From assembly GCF_003605125.1 (NCBI RefSeq), contig NZ_QPQT01000001.1:62001-126000 (forward strand): 64,000 nt of DNA. Direction: 5' to 3'. Positions 55,581 to 64,000 of this stretch are shown here, piece after piece. A program made the position numbers and the translations under genes. Each line of letters begins with the position of its first letter. The stretch's first letter is position 1. The notes beneath the pieces are model-generated. The model was not told the DNA's origin. It saw only the letters and a program-made list of their open reading frames with translations, and did no database searches. Origin of the DNA: Shewanella algidipiscicola. GTDB lineage: Bacteria; Pseudomonadota; Gammaproteobacteria; Enterobacterales; Shewanellaceae.

Positions 55581-55939
55581 TGAATCATCCTTATTAATCG
55601 CTATTTCATCCATTACGTCATACCGAGCTTAAGTTCTGTTACGTGACAAAGACGATTGCATCACCACCCATGTAGTCACAGTAACGGCCACTGCACACCT
55701 ATGCATCGAACTTGAGCGTCAATATGTTCGTCAAGAGACAAGCTAAACATGGCACTTGATCTCGCTCCCTCACTTTAACCAAATCAGCCTAAAAATACAG
55801 CACTGATAAGACTAATAATATTGAGCGGGGATAATAAAGCAGCAAAAAAAATCAATGCGATACTTATGCTTAAATAAAAAAAACGTTAAGCTAACATCTC
55901 TGCCGCCTCAGGCCAATATTGGGCAATAAGGATAAGACG
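55581..55939. other. 359-bp divergent intergenic region
   Basis: AT-rich gap between the divergent acyl-CoA dehydrogenase and mutarotase genes. It should contain both promoters; I see no repeat, RNA gene or ORF in it. Confidence 0.5.
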
Positions 55940-56788
55940 ATGGCTTCTGTTACCACCAAAAAACACCCTAACGGACTCGACTATGTCGAAATCGACACGC
56001 CCTTATGCGAGGCGCGGATCTTTATGCAAGGCGCGCAGATCGACCGTTTTACCCCTAAGGGTAAGCCTCCGTTACTCTGGGTATCGAGCGCCGATGATTA
56101 TCAGCCAGGACATGGTATTCGTGGTGGTATTCCCGTGTGCTGGCCTTGGTTTGGTATGAGTAATCATCCAGAATGGCCACAACATGGTTTTGCGCGCACT
56201 CGTATTTGGACGCTCGATTCGGTGCAGCTGCGCAATGACATAGCCGAACTGAAATTTAGTTTATCCATCAACGATGACGATAGGATCAGCTGGCCCCATG
56301 ACACCAAAGTCGAGCTGCTATTTACCCTCAGCGATACCTTAAGTGTCAGCTTAATCAATACCAATCTCAGCGATGAAACCGTGAGCCTAACACAAGCCTT
56401 ACATACTTATTTCCCTATTGGCGACATTCACCAACTTAAGGCTACAGGCTTTAGTGGTGCCCATTACATTGAATTTGGTGAGGGGCCCTATGCGCAGGCC
56501 ACTGATGAAGTGATATTCAACCAAGAAACCGATAGGGTTTATAATGCCCTTGGCTCCCAACAGCAGCTACATACGCCACAAGGGGTGATTAATGTCTGTC
56601 GCCGCAATAGCCAGTCAGCGGTACTGTGGAACCCATGGATTGATAAATCCAAGCAGCTCGCACGCTTTAATCATGATGATTATCTCACCATGGTGTGTCT
56701 CGAAGCGGCCAATGTGCTTGAGGATAACGTCACACTAGCCCCCTATGGCAGTCATACCTTAACGACTGAGATCAGCTGGGCCAACTAA
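55940..56788 (+). CDS. D-hexose-6-phosphate mutarotase (aldose 1-epimerase-like)
   Basis: A 282-residue cytoplasmic enzyme interconverting alpha and beta anomers of hexose 6-phosphates. Blocks shared with YeaD: GAQIDRFTPKGKPPLLWVSSADDYQPGHGIRGGIPVCWPWFGMSNHPEWPQHGFARTRIW, then SLTQALHTYFPIGDIHQLKATGFSGAHYI and WNPWIDKSKQLARFNHDDYLTMVCLEAANV. The ATG 55940 has AAGGA ahead and is preferred to a TTG seven codons earlier. Stands alone. Confidence 0.9.
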   Translation: MASVTTKKHPNGLDYVEIDTPLCEARIFMQGAQIDRFTPKGKPPLLWVSSADDYQPGHGIRGGIPVCWPWFGMSNHPEWPQHGFARTRIWTLDSVQLRNDIAELKFSLSINDDDRISWPHDTKVELLFTLSDTLSVSLINTNLSDETVSLTQALHTYFPIGDIHQLKATGFSGAHYIEFGEGPYAQATDEVIFNQETDRVYNALGSQQQLHTPQGVINVCRRNSQSAVLWNPWIDKSKQLARFNHDDYLTMVCLEAANVLEDNVTLAPYGSHTLTTEISWAN

Positions 56789-56954
56789 CAACATTGGCCA
56801 CAAATAGCTAACATTAGCAGCTTATGTTGCGCCAATTGAGGGCTGACTGACTTAACTGCTAGACTGATCGTAACGACTCTATTTGTGGCGCAGCGTGTTT
56901 AACCAACGACATTAAGGGCAGCAAGCGAACCAAATGACAAAGAGACAGGGATAG

Positions 56955-59900
56955 ATGTGGCAACGACTGAGTCAATCACGCCTAATGGCAGCGCTACTGA
57001 TCGCGGCGCTGCTAGTGGTTGTCGCTCTTAGCTTAGTGGTTGTCAATCTCAGTGGTATCACCCAAAGCCTAGCGAATCGTTACCTATTACCGGCCAACAC
57101 CCAAATCAGTGCCCTCAATGTTGGCCTTGACGGTGTGCTCAACGGCCATATTGCACGGTTAGATTTACAGGTCAACGACAGTCATATCGCCATCAGCGAT
57201 CTGCAATTGACCTTCGATGATGCTGTTGAATGGACACACTTCTCTCTCGAGCATATCGACACGCTGGCCATTAGGCGCATTGAGGTGCTGCTATCACCCA
57301 CGCTATTTTATCCCCGTCCCAGTACAGAGTTTGCCCCGACAACCAGCCCAGCGCTATCGTTCGATATGGCAGCATTACCTAAAATAGCCATAGGACAAAC
57401 GCAACTGAGTGTACAGCAGATCCCGAGTGAACAACTGAGCCTACGTCTGGATTATCTTAATATCGATAATCAAGGAAGAGTAACCAGCCAGTTAAGTCAT
57501 CATGATAAATTTCTGTTTGGTCTCGATGCACAACTATCTGACAAGAGCTGGCAGTTCGACACTCGCCTATCCTTAGATACCCTCCAAACATTCATGACTC
57601 AGTGGATAGCATCGGCGCCAGCACAGCAGCAAGACACGCCACCGCTGCGCCAATTTATCGCGCTAAAACACCAGTTAGATACCCAGCATATAGATGTGAG
57701 CGGCCAGCTTATTTCATCTACTCGGCTCGATATTGCCAAGGCCCGCATCGATTCCAGCCATCAACTTGAGCCGTTTTCGCTAACACTTAACGGCTTGGCT
57801 GGTACAGTACTAAGCTCACCCTTGCAATTAGTTCCAAAAGCGCTGCCGGTTGAGGGCGGTGCTGACTCAACCTCCGTTTCGACGCCAAGCAACTCGTTGC
57901 CATCAAATAGCATTGCCTTCGAGATCACAGGTCCAGTTAGCGATCTGAGCGTAAACCTTGCGCCAACCCAACTTGAACTGGCAATATCGCCATTACAACG
58001 TCAGGCATTCTATAGCGGGGCAACGACCCTCGCGCCTTTGCTCAATTCACTCGATAGGCTATTGAGTACAACCGCCTTGTCTGAAAGCAACGTAGCTGAT
58101 AACAATTCGGCTGATAATCACCGCCCCCCTTCTCCCCCAGCTCAGGACACTTTGGACTCTCAGCAATCTCTGCGCACTCAACATGGTGAGCAAACTGGCG
58201 ACGTGCTAACTGGCCAGCCACTTTATCTTACGTTGCGACTCGCCAGCCCGCTAAGCTATCAAATTAATTCACAGCAATTAAGCATCGATCACCTACAAGC
58301 TGAGCTGTCATGGGGTAATTTACAGCTTAATACTGAGCTAAAACATCTCAATAGCGTTAAAAAAAATGATGAAACGACTATCACCACTGATTGGCAGCTG
58401 ACACTGTTGCTGCCATCAAGCTTGTGTGTCGATTTGTTAACGCAGCAAGAAGACCCAGCCCCTATTGCCCCCTGTGATACGAGGAAAGAGCTGCAGTTAC
58501 GCGCCGATGAGGTGGCATTGTCGGCAACAGGCAGCGCCAGTGCAACCTCCCCCACAGCAGCGCTCGCTGCATCGAGCTTTGCCTTGACGGTGCAGCCTAA
58601 TGCACAATTGATAATCGACGGGCCAAATTATCGTCATCAATCTCTTGATGTCGCCTCAACACGGTTTACACTTGCGCTCATAGAGCCGTTACGCTTTAAC
58701 ATTGCCGATGCGGTTAAACTGCAATTTGGTCATATTGATATAGGCAGCAGTGACAATCAATTCACCTTCACCCACGCTGGCGAGCAGTACCAACTTGCCA
58801 GTGAGCGTAGCTCGCTGCAGCTAAATGGTGGCCATTTCAGCAGGCAGACCAGCGGCGCAAGCCAGTGGCTATTGCACCCCTTAACCATCGCCACGGTAAA
58901 CCCACAACTGAGCCAATTCAGCGAAACCATCACGGCGCCGCCAACAACTACATTGACCAGCTCTGAGCTTATGCTAAGCAGTAAAGCAGCGCTGCGCCTG
59001 CATCTCGCCGCTAAGCGCGATGATACAACCCCATTATTAACTGGCGTTGCGGCCAGAGTCGCCACCTCGCCAGCTAACACGGTGACATTTAATCAGCAGT
59101 TAGTTGCATCTGTCACTTCGCCTGCACCGCCACAAGCGGACTCAAGCGCGACTCAACTTTATCTACCGCCACTTACCCTACAACTTAAGGCGACACAACT
59201 GACGCAGCAGCGTATGAATGAGCAGCAACAGACTATTGCCACCACAACTAACATAGGCGCCGCACACCTAAATATGGGTGCCGTCGACATGCAGCCTGCA
59301 GCCTCCTCTGCTGTAAATATCAGTCCTGCTGACAACAAAGGTATTACTGAACTTAAAAACGCTGTAGCCAACACGAGCGTGCAGTCAAAGGAGAATGCAT
59401 CATCAAACTCGCTGGCCGCGCAGCTTCTTAACGCACCATGGCACAATCAACTTGAGCTGAAACTTGAGAATGTCAGTGTTAATCAGCAGTATTATCAATT
59501 TAAAAAACGACGCCAACGTAACCTATTCGCTATCACCCAGTTGGGACTGACTCAACAACTCGATTGGCAAGCAAGTGCCAGCCACTATCGACTCAGGACG
59601 GCTGAGCAATGGATGGCAGGACAATTATCGATGCGCAGCCATCAGCAACTAACACTGCAAAAACACCACGACAGTGCAGCGCTACAAGGTGAGTTCACCC
59701 ATAATAGCGATCTTCAGCAATTGATAAACCAACTCAGTAGCAGTTTTGCTCTCAATATGCCTATCGCGACCATAGGTGATATTCAGATAACAAGCCGCCA
59801 TCAACTGACATGGCAGCCCGATGAGCTCGATTTTTCAATGCAGCTAACACCACTCATACAAATAAGCGAAGGTAGTATTAACCTACTGCCCTTTGAACAG

Positions 59901-60659
59901 GTCAAGCTTGCAGGCGAGTGCCATCTTAATGCGAATATCGCTCAGCTACGTCCGAGCAAACACTCTATTGCCTGTGATAGGCTAAGCCTTCAAGCACAGG
60001 CATTTAATCCAGGAGTGGTGCTCAATAATATCAATGCAGACTCTCAATTTAATTGGTCTTCTCAAAGCGCTTCATCGTTTAAGGGCGCTGGCGCACAACT
60101 GCTAGACTCGGCCTATATCAATATCAACGCCAGTGCTGATACCCTAGGAGGCCATCTGCTACTGCCCAAGTTCTCGCTCGACTTACATCACCCCTCGGAG
60201 GCGTATCTGGTGTTACAGGCGTTAGATTTAGCCCAGCTACTGGCCATTCAACCACAAGAAGGCATTTACGCCGATGGTATTTTCGACGGTGTTTTACCTT
60301 TGCAGATTGTCGATGGCAAAGTGTCGGTCACAGGCGGTAAATTGGCCGCGCGTGCTCAGGGTGGCCTAATTAAAGTCAGCAATAATCCTGCCGTGATACA
60401 GATGCGCGCCTCTCAGCCCTATTTGGATTTTGCCTTTTCTGCACTCGAAGAACTGCACTATAGCGAGCTATCGAGTCGTTTTGATATGGCCACTAATGGC
60501 GATGCCGTGCTGCATGTCAATGTAAAAGGTCAAGCTAAAGATATTGAACGCCCTATTCACTTGAACTACGCTCAAGAAGAGAATATGTTGCAGTTGCTCA
60601 AGAGTTTACAGATAGGTGATCGGCTACAACAGGGTATTGAACAGTCGATGGCCCAATAA
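56955..60659 (+). CDS. ydbH: YdbH-family AsmA-like phospholipid transport protein
   Basis: A 1234-residue inner-membrane-anchored periplasmic protein. In E. coli YdbH, TamB and YhdP are partly redundant bridges for phospholipids to the outer membrane. An N-terminal helix (about 12-32) precedes the AsmA-like body. The conserved C terminus (about 1040-1234) holds IQPQEGIYADGIFDGVLPLQIVDGKVSVTGGKLAARAQGGLIKV and ALEELHYSELSSRFDMATNGDAVLHVNVKGQ. E. coli YdbH has about 880 residues; the excess is mostly Ser/Thr/Ala/Gln-rich stretches (for example near 375-420 and 535-560). The neighbours ynbE and ydbL confirm the call. Confidence 0.87.
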   Translation: MWQRLSQSRLMAALLIAALLVVVALSLVVVNLSGITQSLANRYLLPANTQISALNVGLDGVLNGHIARLDLQVNDSHIAISDLQLTFDDAVEWTHFSLEHIDTLAIRRIEVLLSPTLFYPRPSTEFAPTTSPALSFDMAALPKIAIGQTQLSVQQIPSEQLSLRLDYLNIDNQGRVTSQLSHHDKFLFGLDAQLSDKSWQFDTRLSLDTLQTFMTQWIASAPAQQQDTPPLRQFIALKHQLDTQHIDVSGQLISSTRLDIAKARIDSSHQLEPFSLTLNGLAGTVLSSPLQLVPKALPVEGGADSTSVSTPSNSLPSNSIAFEITGPVSDLSVNLAPTQLELAISPLQRQAFYSGATTLAPLLNSLDRLLSTTALSESNVADNNSADNHRPPSPPAQDTLDSQQSLRTQHGEQTGDVLTGQPLYLTLRLASPLSYQINSQQLSIDHLQAELSWGNLQLNTELKHLNSVKKNDETTITTDWQLTLLLPSSLCVDLLTQQEDPAPIAPCDTRKELQLRADEVALSATGSASATSPTAALAASSFALTVQPNAQLIIDGPNYRHQSLDVASTRFTLALIEPLRFNIADAVKLQFGHIDIGSSDNQFTFTHAGEQYQLASERSSLQLNGGHFSRQTSGASQWLLHPLTIATVNPQLSQFSETITAPPTTTLTSSELMLSSKAALRLHLAAKRDDTTPLLTGVAARVATSPANTVTFNQQLVASVTSPAPPQADSSATQLYLPPLTLQLKATQLTQQRMNEQQQTIATTTNIGAAHLNMGAVDMQPAASSAVNISPADNKGITELKNAVANTSVQSKENASSNSLAAQLLNAPWHNQLELKLENVSVNQQYYQFKKRRQRNLFAITQLGLTQQLDWQASASHYRLRTAEQWMAGQLSMRSHQQLTLQKHHDSAALQGEFTHNSDLQQLINQLSSSFALNMPIATIGDIQITSRHQLTWQPDELDFSMQLTPLIQISEGSINLLPFEQVKLAGECHLNANIAQLRPSKHSIACDRLSLQAQAFNPGVVLNNINADSQFNWSSQSASSFKGAGAQLLDSAYININASADTLGGHLLLPKFSLDLHHPSEAYLVLQALDLAQLLAIQPQEGIYADGIFDGVLPLQIVDGKVSVTGGKLAARAQGGLIKVSNNPAVIQMRASQPYLDFAFSALEELHYSELSSRFDMATNGDAVLHVNVKGQAKDIERPIHLNYAQEENMLQLLKSLQIGDRLQQGIEQSMAQ

Positions 60660-60762
60660 ACGTGCCCTATCTTGTTCAGGTTATGGTCATCTATAAAGGA
60701 TTAAGCTGAGCTCATCTTGGATGATCCTTACACGATCATCGCTACAGAAAAAGGAATCACCA

Positions 60763-60960
60763 GTGAAAATATTGCCGACGTTAATACGCACCACGATAGC
60801 GGCCGCGCTATTAAGTACCATAGGGTGTACCCCCACGGTTAAAATCGAGCCGCCCGATAAGCCTATTGTGATTAATCTCAATGTTAAAATTGAACATGAG
60901 ATCAAAATCAAGGTCGATAAAGAGCTTGATGAATTGCTGAATAACAATGAGCTATTTTAA
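60763..60960 (+). CDS. ynbE: YnbE-family outer-membrane lipoprotein
   Basis: A 65-residue lipoprotein. The signal MKILPTLIRTTIAAALLSTIGC ends at a lipobox Cys22. The mature part TPTVKIEPPDKPIVINLNVKIEHEIKIKVDKELDELL closely follows E. coli YnbE. The start is GTG 60763, with AAGGA seven bases upstream; the frame is open to an ATG at 60721, which would place charged residues ahead of the signal. YnbE partners YdbH in the outer-membrane bridge. Second gene of ydbH-ynbE-ydbL. Confidence 0.9.
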   Translation: MKILPTLIRTTIAAALLSTIGCTPTVKIEPPDKPIVINLNVKIEHEIKIKVDKELDELLNNNELF

Positions 60961-60985
60961 CCCATTTTGAGATCAGGGGATCATC

Positions 60986-61306
60986 ATGAAACGTCAAATA
61001 CTTATACTCATAACCGGCTTACTGTTGAGCCTAAATGCGTTCGCTATCTCCTTACAAGAGGCCAAGAGTCAAGGCCTTGTGGGTGAGCAGACTAATGGTT
61101 ATTTAGGGCTCGTAGTCAACAACAGCGAAGCCAAACAACTGGCTGACTCGGTCAATGCCAAACGCCGTGCCCATTATCAAAAGATTGCGACTCAAAATGG
61201 TATTAGCGTCGAAGATGTGGCTAAACTGGCTGCAGAAAAAGCCATTGGTGCTGCAGATAAAGGCGAGTATATCCAAACACCACAGGGCGTTTGGGTTAAA
61301 AAATAA
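60986..61306 (+). CDS. ydbL: YdbL-family periplasmic protein (DUF1318)
   Basis: A 106-residue secreted protein. The signal peptide (LILITGLLLSLNAFA) is followed by the DUF1318 pattern ISLQEAKSQGLVGEQTNGYLGLVVNNSEAKQLADSVNAKRRAHYQKIATQNGISVEDVAKLAAEKAIGAADKGEYIQTPQGVWVKK. In E. coli it is thought to chaperone YnbE and keep it from oligomerising wrongly. It lies 25 bp after ynbE and ends with the hairpin at 61354. Confidence 0.92.
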   Translation: MKRQILILITGLLLSLNAFAISLQEAKSQGLVGEQTNGYLGLVVNNSEAKQLADSVNAKRRAHYQKIATQNGISVEDVAKLAAEKAIGAADKGEYIQTPQGVWVKK

Positions 61307-61353
61307 TCCTTACGAATACTTGGTACTAAGTGATCGGTATATGCACTAAACTC

Positions 61354-61385
61354 AGGCGTCAACCTCGATTGGCGCCTTTTATTTT
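61354..61385 (+). terminator. Terminator after ydbL
   Basis: Nine-bp stem AGGCGTCAA / TTGGCGCCT (one G-T pair), loop CCTCGA, followed by TTTATTTT. It ends three bases before the convergent usp gene's stop. Confidence 0.85.
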
Positions 61386-61387
61386 GC

Positions 61388-62335
61388 CTAATGATAAACC
61401 GCCGATGAGTGGGGTTTCACCACCAGCAAATCACAATCGATACGATCGATCACCTGCTCGGCAATATTACCGCACATGTTAGAAAGCAAATTCGATTGGC
61501 CGCAGTCCCCCACTATCACTAATTCAGAATCCACCTGTTTCGCCAACTTGGCAATAGCATCTTCAGGCAAGGCCTTTATTACATGGAAATGGCTGGCAGA
61601 CACATGACGGTCACTCTGATTAGGCAGAAGATGATAGCGGCTAGAATAGAGTGACAGTTGGCATAAATGATACTGCTCATCGGTTTCTGGCATGACAGGT
61701 TGTTGAAAAGAGATGCTGGGACTGTCACCGTAATAACAATCGAGCAGATGACAATCTCCCTTTAGCAGTTGGGTAAAATGTTCGGTTGTTTGTAAGACCG
61801 CTTCGTTGATGGATTTTTGCCCCCCTTCTGCGCAGGGCTCCACCAGAGATACAATGCGCCCACCGGGCTGCCACGCATGATCTTTCACTATCACCACTGG
61901 CCGCGGTGATTCTTTAAGTAATCTCACATCTAATGATTTAATCGCCAACCAATGCCATAACTGGCGCGTAGAGGCACTAATCAACACGGCATCAACTTGA
62001 AAATCTCGGCAACACTGCAACACATCATCAATGCAGTGACACGATGTTGATGCAGGTGATATGGCGACGCCAGTCTGAGCCACAGTCTGAATAAAGTCGG
62101 CAAGACAGTGACGTTTAGCGCTAATCGTTTGCGCGAGGTTACCTACCTTGCTGGGATCTGATGCTTGACTGTGGTGGAATGTCTCTACTAATCGGGTAAC
62201 GAAATGGCTGTGTTCAAGCAGCATGACTAAAATATGAGCTCGGCTCTTATTGGCCATATAGGCCGCTCTTGAAATACCTCTAAAACTAAAATCGTGTTCA
62301 TCAATAACCACTAACAATCGTTTGTAGCTGTCCAT
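61388..62335 (-). CDS. Tandem universal stress protein (UspE-like)
   Basis: A 315-residue cytoplasmic protein with two Usp domains in tandem (about 1-150 and 160-315). Start of the first: MDSYKRLLVVIDEHDFSFRGISRAAYMA. The second ends with LAKQVDSELVIVGDCGQSNLLSNMCGNIAEQVIDRIDCDLLVVKPH, where G-x2-G-x9-G(S/T) ATP-binding-like spacing is weak. ATG 62335 is preferred over an in-frame start 32 codons earlier because the protein then begins like UspE. Role: survival under stress or energy limitation. Confidence 0.85.
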   Translation of the reverse strand: MDSYKRLLVVIDEHDFSFRGISRAAYMANKSRAHILVMLLEHSHFVTRLVETFHHSQASDPSKVGNLAQTISAKRHCLADFIQTVAQTGVAISPASTSCHCIDDVLQCCRDFQVDAVLISASTRQLWHWLAIKSLDVRLLKESPRPVVIVKDHAWQPGGRIVSLVEPCAEGGQKSINEAVLQTTEHFTQLLKGDCHLLDCYYGDSPSISFQQPVMPETDEQYHLCQLSLYSSRYHLLPNQSDRHVSASHFHVIKALPEDAIAKLAKQVDSELVIVGDCGQSNLLSNMCGNIAEQVIDRIDCDLLVVKPHSSAVYH

Positions 62336-62974
62336 AACTGATCCATCTTTGCCATGGGTGAAACCTAATTGTAGCTTAGCATCATGGGTTATTTTGGGCA
62401 GTTTCCCCCATAAACACTGGGCTAGCGACAAACACCTGATAATGAAAATGATTGCTGTTTATAATGTTTTTGACTTAAAAAAGAGAATCAACATCATTTT
62501 AGGCCCAGTTATCTAGGCTCTAAAGTCTGTCAACAGACTTTAGAGCCTAACATTGGTATTAAGTGCTTATTATTGTTATTGTTATTGATAAAAATACCAT
62601 TAACGCGACCTGCAGCAAAAAACACGGGGTCTGTGTCCCTCTGAAATCGGCTGCCTGAGCTAAGCTGGCAACATCCATTGTCGCTAAGTAATGGCATATA
62701 CCCCAACATGCAATTTGGCAACTTAAGCCACCTTGCAACGCCACTATGCAAATCACAATGACCAAGAGGGCTAATCACTCATTTGTGACTTCAGTCCTTA
62801 GGCTTAATACGTTGGCGTGAACCCGCTCACATGGTGCAGAAAAAGTGAATTAGGTAGCGCTACTATTGCGCTAAAGCGCGTAAAATCGGCTTATCGCATA
62901 AGCAAGTCATACTATTAATAAGCTTCCCTGCTCTCATACCCGTCCTTTTGGTTTTTTAACACCGTGGAGTTTTT
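62336..62974. other. 639-bp intergenic region with palindrome and (TTATTG) tract
   Basis: No gene is convincing. It holds the palindrome at 62514-62549 and a short TTATTG microsatellite (about 62568-62587, three to four units). The right end has a GTGGAG site ahead of the dcu ATG. The promoter for usp lies at the left. Confidence 0.6.
62514..62549. repeat. Perfect 17-bp palindrome with a 2-bp centre
   Basis: Arms TAGGCTCTAAAGTCTGT (62514-62530) and ACAGACTTTAGAGCCTA (62533-62549) are exact inverse complements around CA. No T run follows. Same architecture as the palindrome at 37513, with a different sequence. Confidence 0.9.
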
Positions 62975-64000
62975 ATGATCGCAACTGAGCTATTTGTAGT
63001 ACTGGCATTTATCTATCTGGGCGCGAGAATGGGTGGAATAGGTATCGGTCTGGCTGGCGGCGCTGGCGTACTGGTGCTCACCCTCATCTTAGGGCTAGAT
63101 AGCGGCCATATTCCGGTGGATGTGATTTTAATCATCATGTCGGTGATCGCCGCCATTGCAGCCATGCAGGTCGCAGGTCGCAGGAGGATTAGACTGGCTG
63201 GTGCAACTCTCCGAAGCTTTTTTACGAAAAAACCCTAAACGAATCACTTTTTACGCCCCGGTCGTAACTTATTTAATGACGTTACTCGCTGGCACTGGCC
63301 ACACCGCATTTTCGACCCTTCCCGTCATTGCGCAAGTCGCTAAAGAGCAAGGGATCCGTCCGTCTCGACCATTATCCATTTCCGTTGTCGCCTCACAAAT
63401 CGCCATAACCGCATCGCCTATCTCTGCCGCTGTGGTATTTTTTTCAGGCATACTCGAACCGTTCGGGGTTGATTATCTAACGTTGTTGGCCATCTGTATT
63501 CCCGCGACCTTGTGTGCTTGTATGGTGGGTGCCATGGTAGCCAATGTGATGGGCTGTGAATTACAAGACGATCCGATTTACCAGCAGCGTTTAGCCCAAG
63601 GGCTGATTAGCCAGCAACAAGGTAAAACGCAGGAGATAGCCCCCAGTGCCAAACTCGCGACGGCCATTTTTATCAGTGCCATTGTTTGTGTCATCCTATA
63701 CGCCACTCTTATCTCAGACTCAGTCGCCTTGATCACCGACCCCAATTTGAGCCGTAACGATGCGATCATGGTCTTTATGTTAACGGCGGCCGCGGCGATT
63801 GTAACCTTTACTCGCATCGATGCCAGCAAGATCTCTGAAGCGTCAACCTTTAAGTCAGGAATGAGCGCCTGTGTTTGCGTATTGGGCGTTGCTTGGCTTG
63901 GCGACACCTTGGTCGCGGGTCATATTGATGAAATTAAAGACGTCGCAGCCGAGTTATTACAGCAGTATCCTTGGTTATTGGCATTAACGCTGTTTTTGGC
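62975..64000 (+). pseudogene. Dcu-type anaerobic C4-dicarboxylate transporter, frameshifted and cut by the window edge
   Basis: Membrane exchanger family for fumarate, succinate, malate and aspartate (DcuA/DcuB). The first frame (62975-63238) encodes TELFVVLAFIYLGARMGGIGIGLAGGAGVLVLTLILGL...PVDVILIIMSVIAAIAAMQVAG, then leaves the family sequence and stops at 63238. From 63180 the family continues in another frame, open to 64000: GGLDWLVQLSEAFLRKNPKRITFYAPVVTYLMTLLAGTGHTAFSTLPVIAQVAKEQGIRPSRPL. A 7-bp tandem duplication at 63166-63179 accounts for the shift. The gene may be dead, phase-variable, or mis-sequenced. GTGGAG precedes the ATG. Confidence 0.87.
63166..63179 (+). repeat. 7-bp tandem duplication (GCAGGTC)2 causing the dcu frameshift
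   Basis: Two adjacent GCAGGTC units followed by GCAGG. Removing one unit restores ATG-CAG-GTC-GCA-GGA-GGA-TTA, encoding MQVAGGL, in line with the family sequence (Q-A/V-x-G-G-L-D). Confidence 0.88.

Noticed and set aside
62530..62778. Overlapping minus-strand open frames ahead of the dcu gene
   Set aside because: They include the TTATTG microsatellite (translated as poly-Asn or poly-Ile/Thr) and lack ribosome binding sites.
1..64000. CRISPR arrays, tRNA/rRNA genes, prophage or integron
   Set aside because: No regularly spaced repeats, no tRNA-like cloverleaf with CCA or GTTCGA arm, no integrase, capsid or toxin-antitoxin pairs were seen when reading the sequence.

Overview
The window looks like a chromosomal segment of a marine gammaproteobacterium of the Shewanella type. 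This rests on gene content and protein character (rnhA/gloB/mltD block, recC-recB-recD order, MsrPQ, CheV, ydbH-ynbE-ydbL, DUF2750 and DUF3389 genes, homogentisate pathway pair). I do not claim a species. No rRNA, tRNA, CRISPR array, prophage or complete insertion sequence was seen. Nearly everything is ordinary core-type gene content. Accessory signals are confined to a few long intergenic stretches.

Layout. 1-7.9 kb: RNase HI, a methyltransferase-LysR pair, gloB, mltD, then a lipoprotein/AsmA pair and an RraA-like gene on the minus strand. 8-11.7 kb: a small coiled-coil protein, a 0.9 kb repeat-bearing gap, and a two-gene unit pairing an NMT1-type periplasmic binding protein with a membrane diguanylate cyclase. 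11.7-21.6 kb: msrQ/msrP (periplasmic methionine sulfoxide repair), rmuC, slt, and a MoxR/DUF58/transglutaminase operon. 21.7-30.7 kb: the recC-recB-recD operon. 30.8-39.4 kb: a D-Ala-D-Ala ligase, a small heat-shock gene with a sigma-32-like promoter and a ROSE-type RNA thermometer, a UshA-family nucleotidase lipoprotein, an esterase, a glutathionyl-hydroquinone reductase, a DUF3389 protein, an FKBP and an MltB-family transglycosylase. 39.6-45.4 kb: DUF2750, a Cys-rich protein, cheV, a 1 kb gap holding a 261-bp MITE and a promoter with a long leader before a 57-aa gene, an ACC-deaminase-family enzyme and two small membrane proteins. 45.7-49.1 kb: a LysR regulator divergent from hmgA-hppD (tyrosine degradation). 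49.2-64 kb: LysE exporter, FemAB-like protein, gamma-glutamyltransferase, DUF938, acyl-CoA dehydrogenase, hexose-6-phosphate mutarotase, ydbH-ynbE-ydbL (phospholipid transport to the outer membrane), a tandem universal stress protein, and a Dcu-type C4-dicarboxylate transporter gene broken by a 7-bp tandem duplication and running off the window.

Themes. Several genes serve the cell envelope: three lytic transglycosylases of different families, Ddl, the AsmA-like and YdbH proteins, and a secreted-peptide or glutathione hydrolase. DNA repair is represented by RecBCD and RmuC, and stress by Hsp20, Usp, MsrPQ and the hydroquinone reductase. The observations most worth a second look are the binding-protein/diguanylate-cyclase pair, the 57-aa gene with its roughly 300-nt leader, the slippage-type frameshift in the dcu gene, the thermometer at the heat-shock gene, the MITE, and two almost loopless palindromes. 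All family assignments come from reading motifs; no database search was possible.
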